Below the pieces are notes generated by a model, which saw only the letters and a list, made by a program, of their open reading frames with translations, made no database searches and had not been told where the DNA came from. Positions 1-8,630 of a stretch of DNA of 64,000 nt are shown here, piece after piece. The DNA comes from Paracoccus methylarcula (GTDB taxonomy: Bacteria; Pseudomonadota; Alphaproteobacteria; Rhodobacterales; Rhodobacteraceae): positions 124,001 to 188,000 of the forward strand of contig NZ_PXNQ02000006.1 in NCBI RefSeq assembly GCF_003007735.2. The letters run 5' to 3'. The position numbers were made by a program, and so were the translations under genes. Each line of letters starts with the position of its first letter. Within the stretch, counting starts at the first letter, position 1.

Positions 1-602
1 TTGACGGTCAGGTGATTGGCTGCGGTATAGGCGTCTTTCGTCAACTCGCCCGAAGCCAGCGGGTTCGAAGGGTCCATGATGCAGCAATACCGCTCGGCCA
101 GGATCGTCCGGCAATAGAAGCCGTCCTCATCCGGCCTGATCGGCCCGATCAGTACATCCGCGATCCCGCGTTTCAGCAGGTCCGGCCCTTGATTGGTCGA
201 ATTGACCTGCCCAAGGCGTAGTCCCGGCGCCTGTTTGCGCAGCGCGCGGATCACCTGCGGAAGGATGACCAGCCGTTCATAGTGATTGCAGGCGATGGAC
301 AGGGTCTGGTCCGCTTCGGCAGGCTCGAACGTGGCGGAAGAGATCATCGCCTCGAACATGTCCAGCATGTCCGATGCCTGCTGCGCGATCTGCTCGCATC
401 GCTCGGTCGGGACGACCTTGCCCCCGAGGCGAAAGAACAACGGGTCGTTGAATATCCGGCGCAGCTTGTCGATCGTGTAGCTGACCGCCGACTGGTTGAC
501 GCCCAATGTCGTGGCCGCCGCCGTAAAAGACCGCAACTCGAAGACCAGCCGCAGCGTCCGCAGCGCGGCGAAATCGACGCCCAGGGGCAGTGTATTCTTC
601 AT
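1..602 (-). CDS. LysR-family transcriptional regulator, C-terminus beyond left edge
   Basis: About 200 residues are visible from the ATG at 600-602; the rest lies outside the window. The N-terminal winged helix-turn-helix is typical of LysR: residues near 20-50 read FTAAATTLGVNQSAVSYTI, followed by LRRIFNDPLFFR. The start of the substrate-binding domain follows (QTLSIACNHYERLVILPQV). It is transcribed away from the P450 operon, with 144 bases between the two starts, the usual arrangement for a LysR protein that controls its divergent neighbour. A perfect inverted repeat (TGATTG-TGC-CAATCA, 640-654) sits in that gap as a likely operator. The inducer is unknown; an aromatic substrate or intermediate of the neighbouring operon is an inference. 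Confidence 0.9.
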   Translation of the reverse strand, partial: MKNTLPLGVDFAALRTLRLVFELRSFTAAATTLGVNQSAVSYTIDKLRRIFNDPLFFRLGGKVVPTERCEQIAQQASDMLDMFEAMISSATFEPAEADQTLSIACNHYERLVILPQVIRALRKQAPGLRLGQVNSTNQGPDLLKRGIADVLIGPIRPDEDGFYCRTILAERYCCIMDPSNPLASGELTKDAYTAANHLTV

Positions 603-639
603 GCAAAGGTTTCCTCCCGGAACTCATGATACAGATTTT

Positions 640-654
640 TGATTGTGCCAATCA
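640..654. promoter_or_regulatory. Putative LysR operator between divergent regulator and P450 operon
   Basis: Perfect inverted repeat TGATTG-TGC-CAATCA in the divergent gap, 38 bases upstream of the regulator start and 92 bases upstream of the P450 start. LysR proteins commonly bind such dyads built round a T-N11-A core. No binding data; the assignment comes from position and symmetry. Confidence 0.5.
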
Positions 655-746
655 ATTCCATCCAATTGTCTGATGATCTTTCGCCCCCGTATAGTTGGCC
701 AACGCGGGCAGGTCCCGCGATGGAGGAGAAGGGGAGGGATGCAACG

Positions 747-1922
747 ATGTCTTTGGCGCCGGTAAATGACAGCGTGACAGTTCATCGGCTGATCGATGAT
801 CCGTATCCGGTCTATGCGCAGATGCGGACGCATACGCCGGTGGTTCAGGTGCCTTCCGTCAAGCGCACGATGCTGACCAAGGCCGAGGATTGCCGGATGG
901 TCAAGGACAACCCGGCGCTGTTCAGCTCGAACGATCCCACGACGCCGATGGAAAAGGCGTTCGAGGCCCATACGCTGATGCGCAAGGACGGCGAAGAGCA
1001 TCTGCGCGAACGCAACGCGATGATGCCGACATTCTCGCCCCGGAATCTCAAGACGATCTGGGGGCCGATGTATGAACGCTATGCCGCCGAGTATCTCGAC
1101 CGCCTGCCCAGGGGCGAGGTCGTCGATCTCTTCCCGACGCTTGCCGGCCCGCTGGCCGCCCGGATCCTGGCCGAATGCATGGGCATCCCCGATGCGAGCG
1201 ACGAACAGATGCAGTTCTGGAGCCAGGCGCTGATCGACGGGGCGGGCAATTTCGGCTGGTTCGACGAGCCTTTCGAACGGGTCGCCCGCGCCAACAAAGA
1301 GATGAACCGCGTCATCGAGGCAAACGCAGAGCGGGTGAAGGCCGCTCCGGATCAGTCCGCATTGTCCGTGATGCTGAACGCCGAGGACCCGATCCCCTGG
1401 AGCCAGATCGTCGCCAATATCAAGATCGCCATCGGCGGAGGTATCAACGAGCCCCGCGACGCCTTGCTGACGATCATTTACGGGCTTCTGAGCAATCCCG
1501 GCCAACTCGAAGAGATCAGGGCATCGGGCAACTGGTCGGCGGCCTTCGAGGAGGGCGTGCGTTGGGTCGCGCCGATACAGGCCAGCTCGCGGCTGGTGCT
1601 TGAGGATACGGAAATCCGCGGCTGCGATATTCCCAAGGGAACGGTGGTGATGACCATCCAGGCATCGGCCAATCATGACGAGGATGTGTACGAGAACGGC
1701 CATCTCTATGACGCCCTGCGCAAATCGCAGCCGCATCAAAGCTTTGGCAGCGGGCCGCATCATTGCATGGGAACGCATATGGCGCGCATGACGGTCGGCA
1801 GGCTGCTGTTGCCGATCCTGTTCGAGCGTTTCCCGAACATGCGGCTTGAAAATCCCGAGGACGTGGTCTGGAGGGGCTTCGGCTTTCGCGGCCCGATCAA
1901 CATGCCCGTCCGCCTGAATTGA
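747..1922 (+). CDS. Cytochrome P450 monooxygenase (class I, possibly GcoA/CYP255-like)
   Basis: A 391-residue soluble P450. The heme-ligand loop FGSGPHHCMG places the cysteine at about residue 340, and the K-helix ExxR is EGVR near 269-272. The I-helix is unusual: residues 230-238 read GGGINEPRD, so the common acid/alcohol pair (D/E-T) is replaced by N-E-P. From memory, guaiacol O-demethylase GcoA (CYP255A2) has a QEP sequence at this place and a similar GFRGP motif near its C-terminus, matched here by GFGFRGPINMPV. That suggests an aryl-ether O-demethylase or related aromatic hydroxylase, not verified by alignment. The start at 747 is chosen for the GGGAGGG ribosome site at 732-738; an upstream ATG at 639 lies inside the operator region. 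First gene of an operon with its own ferredoxin and reductase. Confidence 0.88.
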   Translation: MSLAPVNDSVTVHRLIDDPYPVYAQMRTHTPVVQVPSVKRTMLTKAEDCRMVKDNPALFSSNDPTTPMEKAFEAHTLMRKDGEEHLRERNAMMPTFSPRNLKTIWGPMYERYAAEYLDRLPRGEVVDLFPTLAGPLAARILAECMGIPDASDEQMQFWSQALIDGAGNFGWFDEPFERVARANKEMNRVIEANAERVKAAPDQSALSVMLNAEDPIPWSQIVANIKIAIGGGINEPRDALLTIIYGLLSNPGQLEEIRASGNWSAAFEEGVRWVAPIQASSRLVLEDTEIRGCDIPKGTVVMTIQASANHDEDVYENGHLYDALRKSQPHQSFGSGPHHCMGTHMARMTVGRLLLPILFERFPNMRLENPEDVVWRGFGFRGPINMPVRLN

Positions 1923-1933
1923 GGAGCGGAACG

Positions 1934-2257
1934 ATGCCTCGTATCACTTTCATTGCGGCTGACGGTGCAGAGACGGTCGTGGACGCCGGCGAGGGCGACA
2001 GCCTGATGCAGGTCGCGCGCGCGCATAATGTCGATGGAATCCTTGCGGAATGTGGCGGCGAGATGATGTGCTCGACCTGTCATGTCTATGTCGAGGGCGA
2101 TTGGCTGGACAGGACCGGCCCGGCGGATGAGGACGAGCGCGACATGCTGGATTTTGCCCCCTGCGAGATCACCGATGCAAGCCGCCTTTCATGCCAGGTG
2201 AAGATCACTGACGACATGGACGGGCTGGTCGTCCGGCTCCCCGAGCGGCAGGTCTAG
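1934..2257 (+). CDS. [2Fe-2S] ferredoxin, adrenodoxin/putidaredoxin type
   Basis: A 107-residue electron carrier. The cluster ligands follow the adrenodoxin spacing: Cys40, Cys46 and Cys49 in CGGEMMCSTCH, and Cys87 in SRLSCQVK. It should carry electrons from the flavoprotein encoded next to the P450 encoded before it. The start at 1934 is 11 bases after the P450 stop and has the ribosome site GAGGAG at 1921-1926. The gap to the reductase gene is 3 bases, so the three genes are tightly co-transcribed. Confidence 0.93.
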   Translation: MPRITFIAADGAETVVDAGEGDSLMQVARAHNVDGILAECGGEMMCSTCHVYVEGDWLDRTGPADEDERDMLDFAPCEITDASRLSCQVKITDDMDGLVVRLPERQV

Positions 2258-2260
2258 GCG

Positions 2261-3472
2261 ATGGAGCGCGTCGTCGTCATCGGGACCGGGCAGGGTGGTT
2301 TCCAACTCGCCGCCAGCCTGCGGCAAGAGGGTTTCACAGGGCGGATTACCCTGATCGGGGAAGAGCCGGGGCTGCCCTATCAGCGCCCGCCGCTTTCCAA
2401 GGACTATCTCAAGGACGGCAACGATGCACGCCTGCTTCTGCGGCCGCCGGATTTCTATGAACAGCAGCGCATCGAGATCATCGGCTCGACTCGCGTGACT
2501 GGCATCGACCGGACGACGATGGAGGTCGAGACCGGGGATGGCGCGCGTATCGCCTATGACCATCTGGTGCTGGCGACGGGCAGCAGGAACCGCATCCCAC
2601 CCATTGCCGGGCTGGACCGGCCTGAAGTGCTGGCGCTGCGGACGCTTTCCGACGCAAGGGTCTTGCGGGACCGTGTGGAGCATATGCGCCGGGTGGTCGT
2701 CATCGGCGGTGGGTTCATCGGGCTGGAATTCGCGGCTGTGGCAAGGGCGCGCGGTATCGAGGTCGCCATCGTCGAGGGGGCGGACCGGCTGATGGGCCGG
2801 GCGGTCGCACCCATGACTTCGCGGCATTTCCTGGATGTCCATCGGGGCTGGGGTTCGTCGGTGCATCTTGGGCAGTTCGCCGAAGCCGTCACCGATGCGG
2901 AGGGTTCACTTGCGGTGCGGCTTCGCAACGGTTCGGAAGTTTCTGGCGATACCATCGTTCTGGCCGCCGGAGTGATCGCAAATGACGCGATTGCCAAGGA
3001 AGCCGGACTGGCAACCGATGACGGAATTGTCGTGGACGATCTCTTGCGCAGTTCCGACCCGAATATCTCGGCGCTTGGCGATTGCTGCCGCTTTGTCGAG
3101 CCGGTCAGCGGTTTGGTGGCTCGCCTGGAATCGGTGCAAGCGGCCACCGATCACGCGCGGACCATCGCCGCGAGGCTGGTTGGCCAACCCAAGCCCTACG
3201 CAGCGGTTCCGTGGTTCTGGAGCAATCAGGGCGACCGCAAGTTGCAGATCGCGGGCTATGCTCCGGATGCCGATGACTGGCATGTTGCAGAGGCGGATGG
3301 CAAGCTGACGGTCTTCTGTTTCGCGGGCGACAGGCTGGCGTCGGTTGAAACGGTAGGCAATGCCGGGGCACATATGGCTGCGCGCAGGATTTTCGCGAAT
3401 GCGGGGCGAGTTCCGCGAAAACTGCTGGAGACCGCGGATTACGATCTCAATGCGGTCATGGCGGCGGCCTGA
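2261..3472 (+). CDS. NAD(P)H-dependent ferredoxin reductase (putidaredoxin-reductase type)
   Basis: A 403-residue FAD flavoprotein of the PdR/BphA4 family. The N-terminal FAD Rossmann motif is GTGQGGFQLAASLRQ, the central NAD(P)H Rossmann motif is GGGFIGLEFAAVARARG, and a second FAD contact (ISALGDCCRF) is followed by the reductase C-terminal domain. It completes the class I electron chain NAD(P)H, reductase, ferredoxin, P450. It lies between the ferredoxin and aldehyde dehydrogenase genes in one operon. Confidence 0.93.
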   Translation: MERVVVIGTGQGGFQLAASLRQEGFTGRITLIGEEPGLPYQRPPLSKDYLKDGNDARLLLRPPDFYEQQRIEIIGSTRVTGIDRTTMEVETGDGARIAYDHLVLATGSRNRIPPIAGLDRPEVLALRTLSDARVLRDRVEHMRRVVVIGGGFIGLEFAAVARARGIEVAIVEGADRLMGRAVAPMTSRHFLDVHRGWGSSVHLGQFAEAVTDAEGSLAVRLRNGSEVSGDTIVLAAGVIANDAIAKEAGLATDDGIVVDDLLRSSDPNISALGDCCRFVEPVSGLVARLESVQAATDHARTIAARLVGQPKPYAAVPWFWSNQGDRKLQIAGYAPDADDWHVAEADGKLTVFCFAGDRLASVETVGNAGAHMAARRIFANAGRVPRKLLETADYDLNAVMAAA

Positions 3473-3504
3473 GCGAACAGGAATACAAGGGGAGGGAGGA
3501 CGCT

Positions 3505-4953
3505 ATGGAATATGGTTTGCTGATCGACAACAAGGACGTGGCAGCAAGCGGCGGAACATTCGAGCGGATAAACCCGGTCAGCGGCGCTGTTGCCACCACG
3601 GCGGGCGCGGCGCGGGCCGAGGATGTCGACAAGGCCGTTCAATCGGCCGCCGCCGCGTTCAAGGCATGGTCGAAGACAGGCCCTTCCGAGCGCCGCAAGA
3701 TCCTGAACAAGGCTGCCGATATCCTGGACGAATGGACGCCGCGCTTCATCGAGCTCGGCATTGCCGAAACCGGCGGTAGCGGGCCTTGGCACGGCTTCAA
3801 CATGATGTTCGCCGCAAAGATCCTGCGCGAAGCTGCCGCTATCACGACGCAGATCAAGGGCGAGGTCATCCCCTCGGACAAGCCCGGTTCGCTGGCGATG
3901 GGCTATCGTCAGCCAATCGGGGTGCTGGTGGGAATGGCGCCGTGGAACGCCGCGCAGATCCTTGGCGTGCGCTGCTTTGCCATGCCCATCGCCTGCGGCA
4001 ATACGATCGTCATGAAAGCGTCGGAAAAATGCCCTGGCACCCATCGCCTGCTGGGTGATGCGATGCGCGAGGCGGGCTTGCCCGACGGAGTGCTGAACAT
4101 CGTCACCCATAACGCCAAGGACGGGCCCGAGGTCGTGAATGCGCTGATCGATCATCCCCTGACCCGGCGCATCAATTTTACCGGCTCGTCGCGTGTTGGC
4201 AGGATCATCGCCGAGCGGGCGGCGAAGCATCTCAAGCCCTGCCTGCTGGAGCTTGGCGGCAAATCGCCCCTCGTCGTGCTGGATGACGCCGATATCGACG
4301 GGGCGGTGAACGCGGCGAAATTCGGTGCCTTCATGAACCAGGGCCAGATCTGCATGTCGACCGAAAAGCTGATCGTGGACCGGAAGGTGGCGGATGAATT
4401 CATCGCGGCCCTGGTGGCGAAAACGGCCGAGCTGAAAACCGGCAGCCCGCTCGAGCAGGTGCATATCGCCGCCTGTGTAGATCGCGACACGGTGGATCAC
4501 GTGGCGGAACTGATCGAGGATGCGCGGGCGAAGGGGGCGAAGATTGTCGCTGGCGGCGATATTCCCGCCGAGGGTGCGATCATGGCTCCGACCATCGTGG
4601 ACCATGTGACGCCCGAGATGCGGATCTATGGCGAGGAAAGCTTTGGTCCGGTCACTGCCGTCATTCGGGCCCGCGATACCGATCATGCGGTCGAGATTGC
4701 AAATGATACCGAATACGGGCTGACCGCAGGCGTATTCGGGCAGGATCTTCGCCGGGCGATGGAGGTCGCGCAGCGTATCGAAAGCGGTATCTGTCATATC
4801 AACGGTCCCACGGTTTTCGACGAACCGCAAATGCCCTTCGGCGGCGTCAAGCATTCCGGTTATGGCCGTTTCGGTGGCGAGGCCGGGATCGCAGAGTTTA
4901 CCGAGCTGCGCTGGATCAGCATCGAGGACCCCGCCCAGCATTACCCGATCTGA
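3505..4953 (+). CDS. Aldehyde dehydrogenase, vanillin/salicylaldehyde dehydrogenase-like
   Basis: A 482-residue NAD(P)-dependent aldehyde dehydrogenase oxidising an aldehyde to its carboxylate. The general base is Glu249 (LLELGGKSP) and the nucleophile is Cys283 in NQGQICMSTEK. The ICMSTE context is what I know from aromatic aldehyde dehydrogenases such as salicylaldehyde and vanillin dehydrogenases, so an aromatic aldehyde is the favoured substrate. A GGGAGGGAGG ribosome site lies upstream. In the operon it could oxidise an aldehyde made by the ThDP decarboxylase-like enzyme or released after P450 attack; which of these is right cannot be told from sequence. Confidence 0.9.
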   Translation: MEYGLLIDNKDVAASGGTFERINPVSGAVATTAGAARAEDVDKAVQSAAAAFKAWSKTGPSERRKILNKAADILDEWTPRFIELGIAETGGSGPWHGFNMMFAAKILREAAAITTQIKGEVIPSDKPGSLAMGYRQPIGVLVGMAPWNAAQILGVRCFAMPIACGNTIVMKASEKCPGTHRLLGDAMREAGLPDGVLNIVTHNAKDGPEVVNALIDHPLTRRINFTGSSRVGRIIAERAAKHLKPCLLELGGKSPLVVLDDADIDGAVNAAKFGAFMNQGQICMSTEKLIVDRKVADEFIAALVAKTAELKTGSPLEQVHIAACVDRDTVDHVAELIEDARAKGAKIVAGGDIPAEGAIMAPTIVDHVTPEMRIYGEESFGPVTAVIRARDTDHAVEIANDTEYGLTAGVFGQDLRRAMEVAQRIESGICHINGPTVFDEPQMPFGGVKHSGYGRFGGEAGIAEFTELRWISIEDPAQHYPI

Positions 4954-4990
4954 GCGTCAGCGAGGCCGATCAATCACAAGGAGGCCGCAG

Positions 4991-6679
4991 ATGGCCGAAA
5001 CAAGCGCCGGTGCGGCTTTGGCGGCGAGGCTGGGAAGCCTTGGGGTCGATTACATCTTCGCCAATTCGGGCACGGATTTCCCGCCGATCATCGAAGGGCT
5101 GGCCGAGGCAGCGGCCAAGGACATGCCCCTGCCCAGGGCGGTCACGGTTCCGCATGAAGGCGCCGCCATGGCGATGGCCCATGGCTATACGCTGGCGACC
5201 GGCAGGCCGCAGGCGGTCATGGTGCATACCAATGTCGGGCTCGCCAATGCCGCCATTGGGGCGATCAATGCCCGCGCGGACAATGTGCCGATGCTGCTGT
5301 TCTCTGGCCGAACTCCGACCACCGAGAAGGGCCGCTTCGGATCGCGCACGGTGCCGGTTGGCTGGGGGCAGGAAATGCTGGATCAGCATGCGCTGGTCCG
5401 CGAGGCCTGCAAATGGGACTATGAATTGCGTTTTCCCGAGCAGGTGGCGGAACTGGCCGATCGTGCCCATGGCATCGCCTGTTCGGTGCCGCGCGGCCCG
5501 GTCTATATCTCGCTTCCACGAGAGGTGCTGTGCGAGCAGGTCCCCGTGCCACAAGGCACGGCCTCGATGCGGCCCGCCCGGTCCGTGGCGCATCCCCAGG
5601 ACATCGCGGCGGCGGCGAAAGCGCTGGCGGCGGCGAAATCTCCGGTGATCTTCGCGCAGCGTGGCGCGGGCTCGGCGCAGGCATTTGCGGCGCTGACGAA
5701 ACTTGCCGAGGACTGGGCGATCCCGGTTTGCCAGTATTGGGCGTTGCAGGTGGCGATTCCCACCGATCACCCCATGGCGACCGGACATGATCCCGGTCCC
5801 TGGCTGGCAGAGGCGGATGTCGTCCTGGTCCTGGACAGCCTTGCCCCCTGGCAGCCCGGGCACCATGCTCCAAGGCCCGATGCGACTGTCATCCAACTGG
5901 GGCAGGATCCGCTGTTCGCGCAGACGCCGATACGGAATTTTCGCTCGGATCTGTCCCTGCCCGGGGATCTGGGTGAAAATATCCTGGCATTGGCCGATGC
6001 GATGGCAGGTCTCGATCCCGGATCGCGCAGTGAACGTTTCGCTGAAATAGCGGAAAGGAACGCGGCAAGCTGGGCCGAGCGTGACGAGGCGCGGCAAAAG
6101 GACGCCAGGGGCCCGCATCTGACCAAGCGCTGGATCAGCGGAGAAGTTGCGGATCTGGCCGAGCGGGAGGATGGCACGATATTCGGCGAACTCGGCGCCC
6201 GGTTTCCGGATATGCGGTTGAAGACGCCCCATGCCTGGTATGAAAGCCCGCATTCCGGCGGACTTGGATTCGGCCTGCCCGCAAGCATGGGCTACAAGCT
6301 GGCGATGCCCGGACGGCTGGTGATTTCGACGATGGGCGACGGATCCTACATGTTCGCCAATCCGGTTGCGTGCCATCAGGTCGCCACGGCTCTTGGAATT
6401 TCGGTGCTGGTCATCGTGCTGGACAATTCCGAATGGGGCGCGGTCCGGGCCTCGGTCGAACAGCTTTATCCGCAGGGTTTCGCTTCCAGAACCAACCAGA
6501 TGCCGCTGACCGATCTTTCGCCGTCACCCGATTATGCAAGGGTTGCCGAGGCTTGCGGAGCGTGGGCGCGCAAGGTGTCGGATCGTGACGGTTTCCGGGC
6601 CGCACTGACCGAAGCTGCCGGGCATGTCGGGACGGGAAGGGGCCTTGCATTGATTCAGGCAAGGGTCGCGCGCGACTGA
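4991..6679 (+). CDS. Thiamine-diphosphate enzyme, benzoylformate decarboxylase/acetolactate synthase family
   Basis: A 562-residue three-domain ThDP enzyme. Glu56 in VPHEGAAMAMAHGY is the cofactor-activating glutamate; the ThDP/Mg motif begins with GDGSYMFANPV near residue 449 and closes with VLDNSEWGAV. The final Asn follows Asp where many relatives have NN. The start at 4991 has AAGGAGG 13 bases upstream; a longer frame opens at 4862 inside the dehydrogenase gene and lacks support. Next to an aromatic-type aldehyde dehydrogenase, a 2-oxo acid decarboxylase (benzoylformate type) is the simplest reading, but lyase or synthase activity is possible. Confidence 0.85.
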   Translation: MAETSAGAALAARLGSLGVDYIFANSGTDFPPIIEGLAEAAAKDMPLPRAVTVPHEGAAMAMAHGYTLATGRPQAVMVHTNVGLANAAIGAINARADNVPMLLFSGRTPTTEKGRFGSRTVPVGWGQEMLDQHALVREACKWDYELRFPEQVAELADRAHGIACSVPRGPVYISLPREVLCEQVPVPQGTASMRPARSVAHPQDIAAAAKALAAAKSPVIFAQRGAGSAQAFAALTKLAEDWAIPVCQYWALQVAIPTDHPMATGHDPGPWLAEADVVLVLDSLAPWQPGHHAPRPDATVIQLGQDPLFAQTPIRNFRSDLSLPGDLGENILALADAMAGLDPGSRSERFAEIAERNAASWAERDEARQKDARGPHLTKRWISGEVADLAEREDGTIFGELGARFPDMRLKTPHAWYESPHSGGLGFGLPASMGYKLAMPGRLVISTMGDGSYMFANPVACHQVATALGISVLVIVLDNSEWGAVRASVEQLYPQGFASRTNQMPLTDLSPSPDYARVAEACGAWARKVSDRDGFRAALTEAAGHVGTGRGLALIQARVARD

Positions 6680-6742
6680 CCGGATTTCCCGAACACGGAC
6701 GACGCGGGCGACCAACCGAAGCTTCATCAAACCGTAATCTTT

Positions 6743-6760
6743 CTGTCAGCGACCTGTCAC
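6743..6760 (+). promoter_or_regulatory. Pho box (PhoB binding site) upstream of phnC
   Basis: Two direct heptamers CTGTCAG and CTGTCAC, spaced 11 bases start to start, match the PhoB consensus (CTGTCAT-N4-CTGTCAT) closely. They lie 44 bases upstream of the phnC start, in the only sizeable gap before the phosphonate uptake genes. Phosphate-starvation control of phnCDE is expected from the family. Confidence 0.75.
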
Positions 6761-6803
6761 GCATTGGCGTCATTCCTGCGCCGACCACTTGGCAGGAGCC
6801 GCA

Positions 6804-7628
6804 ATGCGGATCGAGGCGCAGCAGATCACCCGGATATTCGGAACCACGCGGGCGGTGGATTCCGTCAGCTTCACCATAGACCGGCCAATGATGATCGGAG
6901 TCATCGGCAGTTCCGGGGCGGGGAAATCCACCCTGCTGCGGATGATCAACCGGCTCACCGATGCCAGCGAAGGCAATCTTTACATCGATGGCCGCGACGT
7001 GCTGACCCTGCGCGGGCGCGAGAAGCGTTCCTGGCAGGCCGGTTGCGCAATGATCTTCCAGCAGTTCAACCTGGTGCCGCGCCTCGATGTCGTCAGCAAT
7101 GTGCTGCACGGGTTGCTGAACAAGCGCGGGCTGGCCTCGACCTTGCTGAATATCTGGTCGCCCGCCGATATAGACCGCGCCGTGTCGATCCTTGACCGGT
7201 TGGGCATCGCGGAACAGGCGACCAAGCGCGCCGAGGCCCTGTCGGGCGGGCAGCAGCAGCGCGTGGCGATTGCCCGGGCGCTGATGCAGGATCCGAAGAT
7301 CATTCTTGCGGATGAGCCGATTGCCAGCCTTGATCCGATGAATGCGCAGATCGTCATGGACAGCTTGCGCCGCATCCATGACGAGGATGGCCGCACCGTC
7401 ATCGCCAACCTGCACACGCTGGATACCGCCCGGCGCTATTGCGACCGGGTGATCGGGATGCGCAAGGGCCGGATCGTCTTCGACGGCACCCCTGCTCAAC
7501 TGACCACGGGCGCCGCCCGCGACATCTATGGCGCCGGGGCCGGGTTCAGCGAAGGCACCACCTCGACCGCCATCGACACGCCTGCCCCCGCCGACAAGGA
7601 ATATGCCGAGCGGCTGCTGGCGGACTGA
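6804..7628 (+). CDS. phnC: Phosphonate ABC transporter, ATP-binding protein PhnC
   Basis: A 274-residue ABC ATPase powering phosphonate import with PhnD and the PhnE permeases. Walker A is GSSGAGKST, the signature is [15 protein letters not shown], Walker B is [13 protein letters not shown]. PhnC features include [19 protein letters not shown] and a C-terminal extension after the switch histidine (ANLHTLD). The start at 6804 follows CAGGAG; an ATG at 6789 precedes that ribosome site. First gene behind the Pho box; phnD follows after 22 bases. Confidence 0.95.
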   Translation: MRIEAQQITRIFGTTRAVDSVSFTIDRPMMIGVIGSSGAGKSTLLRMINRLTDASEGNLYIDGRDVLTLRGREKRSWQAGCAMIFQQFNLVPRLDVVSNVLHGLLNKRGLASTLLNIWSPADIDRAVSILDRLGIAEQATKRAEALSGGQQQRVAIARALMQDPKIILADEPIASLDPMNAQIVMDSLRRIHDEDGRTVIANLHTLDTARRYCDRVIGMRKGRIVFDGTPAQLTTGAARDIYGAGAGFSEGTTSTAIDTPAPADKEYAERLLAD

Positions 7629-7650
7629 CTTTCAACTCATGGAGAGACAC

Positions 7651-8565
7651 ATGACACGCTGCCTGACCCTTCTGGCCCTGACGACGGCGCTGGCCACGCC
7701 GCATATGGCCGCCGCGCAGGAAATCACCGAGTTCAATATCGGTGTCCTGGGCGGGGAAAATGCGCAGGATCGCATGACCAACAACGAATGCCTGCGCAAC
7801 TATGCCGAAGAAGAATTCGGGGTTCCGGTCAAGCTGTTCACCCCGGCGGATTACGACGGTGTCATCCAGGGGCTTCTGGGCGGATCGCTTGACATGGCCT
7901 GGCTGGGGGCTTCGGCCTATGCCAAGACCTACCTGACCGATCCCGAAGCGGTCGAGCCGGTGCTGGTCAAGACAAACCTGGACGGATCGTCCACCTATCA
8001 CTCCATCGGATTTGCCCGCAAGGACAGCGGCATCACCTCGCTGGATGAGATGGAGGGGAAGGTTCTGGCCTTTGGCGATCCCAATTCGACCTCGGGTTAC
8101 CTGATCCCCTCGGTTGAAATACCCCAGGAGGGTTATTCGCTGGAACCGGGCGACTATTTTGCCGATGTCAAGTTCGTTGGCGGACATGAACAGACCATCG
8201 TTGCGGTGAATAACGGTGATGTCGATGCCGGTGTGACCTGGGCCGACGGCCAGGGCGAGTGGGAGGACGGTTACAATTCCGGCTCGCTGCGCAAGGCTGT
8301 TGACTCGGGTATCATCGACATGAACGACCTGGTCGAAATCTGGCGCTCGAAGCCGATCCCCGAAGGTCCGATCGTGCTGCGCAAGGCCCTGCCCGAGGAT
8401 GTGAAGGAGAAGATGACCGCATTGGTCGGCGGATTGATCGAGAAGGACAAGGACTGCGCTTACGGAGTTGCGGCAGGCGAGACGGCGGGTTTCATGCCGG
8501 TGACCCATGACGCCTATGAAACCATCATAGAAGTCCGGGTCCGCGAGCAGAGCAAGGATAGCTGA
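7651..8565 (+). CDS. phnD: Phosphonate ABC transporter, periplasmic binding protein PhnD
   Basis: A 304-residue binding protein with a Sec signal peptide (hydrophobic core LTLLALTTALATP, cleavage near AAAQ-E). The mature part has the PhnD landmarks FNIGVLGGENAQDR, LLGGSLDMAWLGASAYA, the phosphonate-binding FGDPNSTSGYLIPS and VNNGDVDAGVTWADG. The start at 7651 follows GGAGAGA; the reading frame stays open upstream inside phnC without support. A terminator-like hairpin follows 14 bases after the stop, which would make this the most abundant product of the operon. Confidence 0.95.
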   Translation: MTRCLTLLALTTALATPHMAAAQEITEFNIGVLGGENAQDRMTNNECLRNYAEEEFGVPVKLFTPADYDGVIQGLLGGSLDMAWLGASAYAKTYLTDPEAVEPVLVKTNLDGSSTYHSIGFARKDSGITSLDEMEGKVLAFGDPNSTSGYLIPSVEIPQEGYSLEPGDYFADVKFVGGHEQTIVAVNNGDVDAGVTWADGQGEWEDGYNSGSLRKAVDSGIIDMNDLVEIWRSKPIPEGPIVLRKALPEDVKEKMTALVGGLIEKDKDCAYGVAAGETAGFMPVTHDAYETIIEVRVREQSKDS

Positions 8566-8579
8566 TCATTTGACCGGTT

Positions 8580-8609
8580 GGCGCGGAGCGTGATGCTTCG
8601 CGCCTTTTT
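8580..8609 (+). terminator. Intra-operon terminator or attenuator between phnD and phnE1
   Basis: A strong hairpin: GGCGCG-G-AGC, loop GTGAT, GCT-T-CGCGCC, followed at once by TTTTT. It has the form of a rho-independent terminator but sits inside the operon 22 bases before the next start. Partial termination here would give an excess of binding protein over permease. Confidence 0.8.
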
Positions 8610-8630
8610 CCCTTCGATGAAGGCTCTTGG

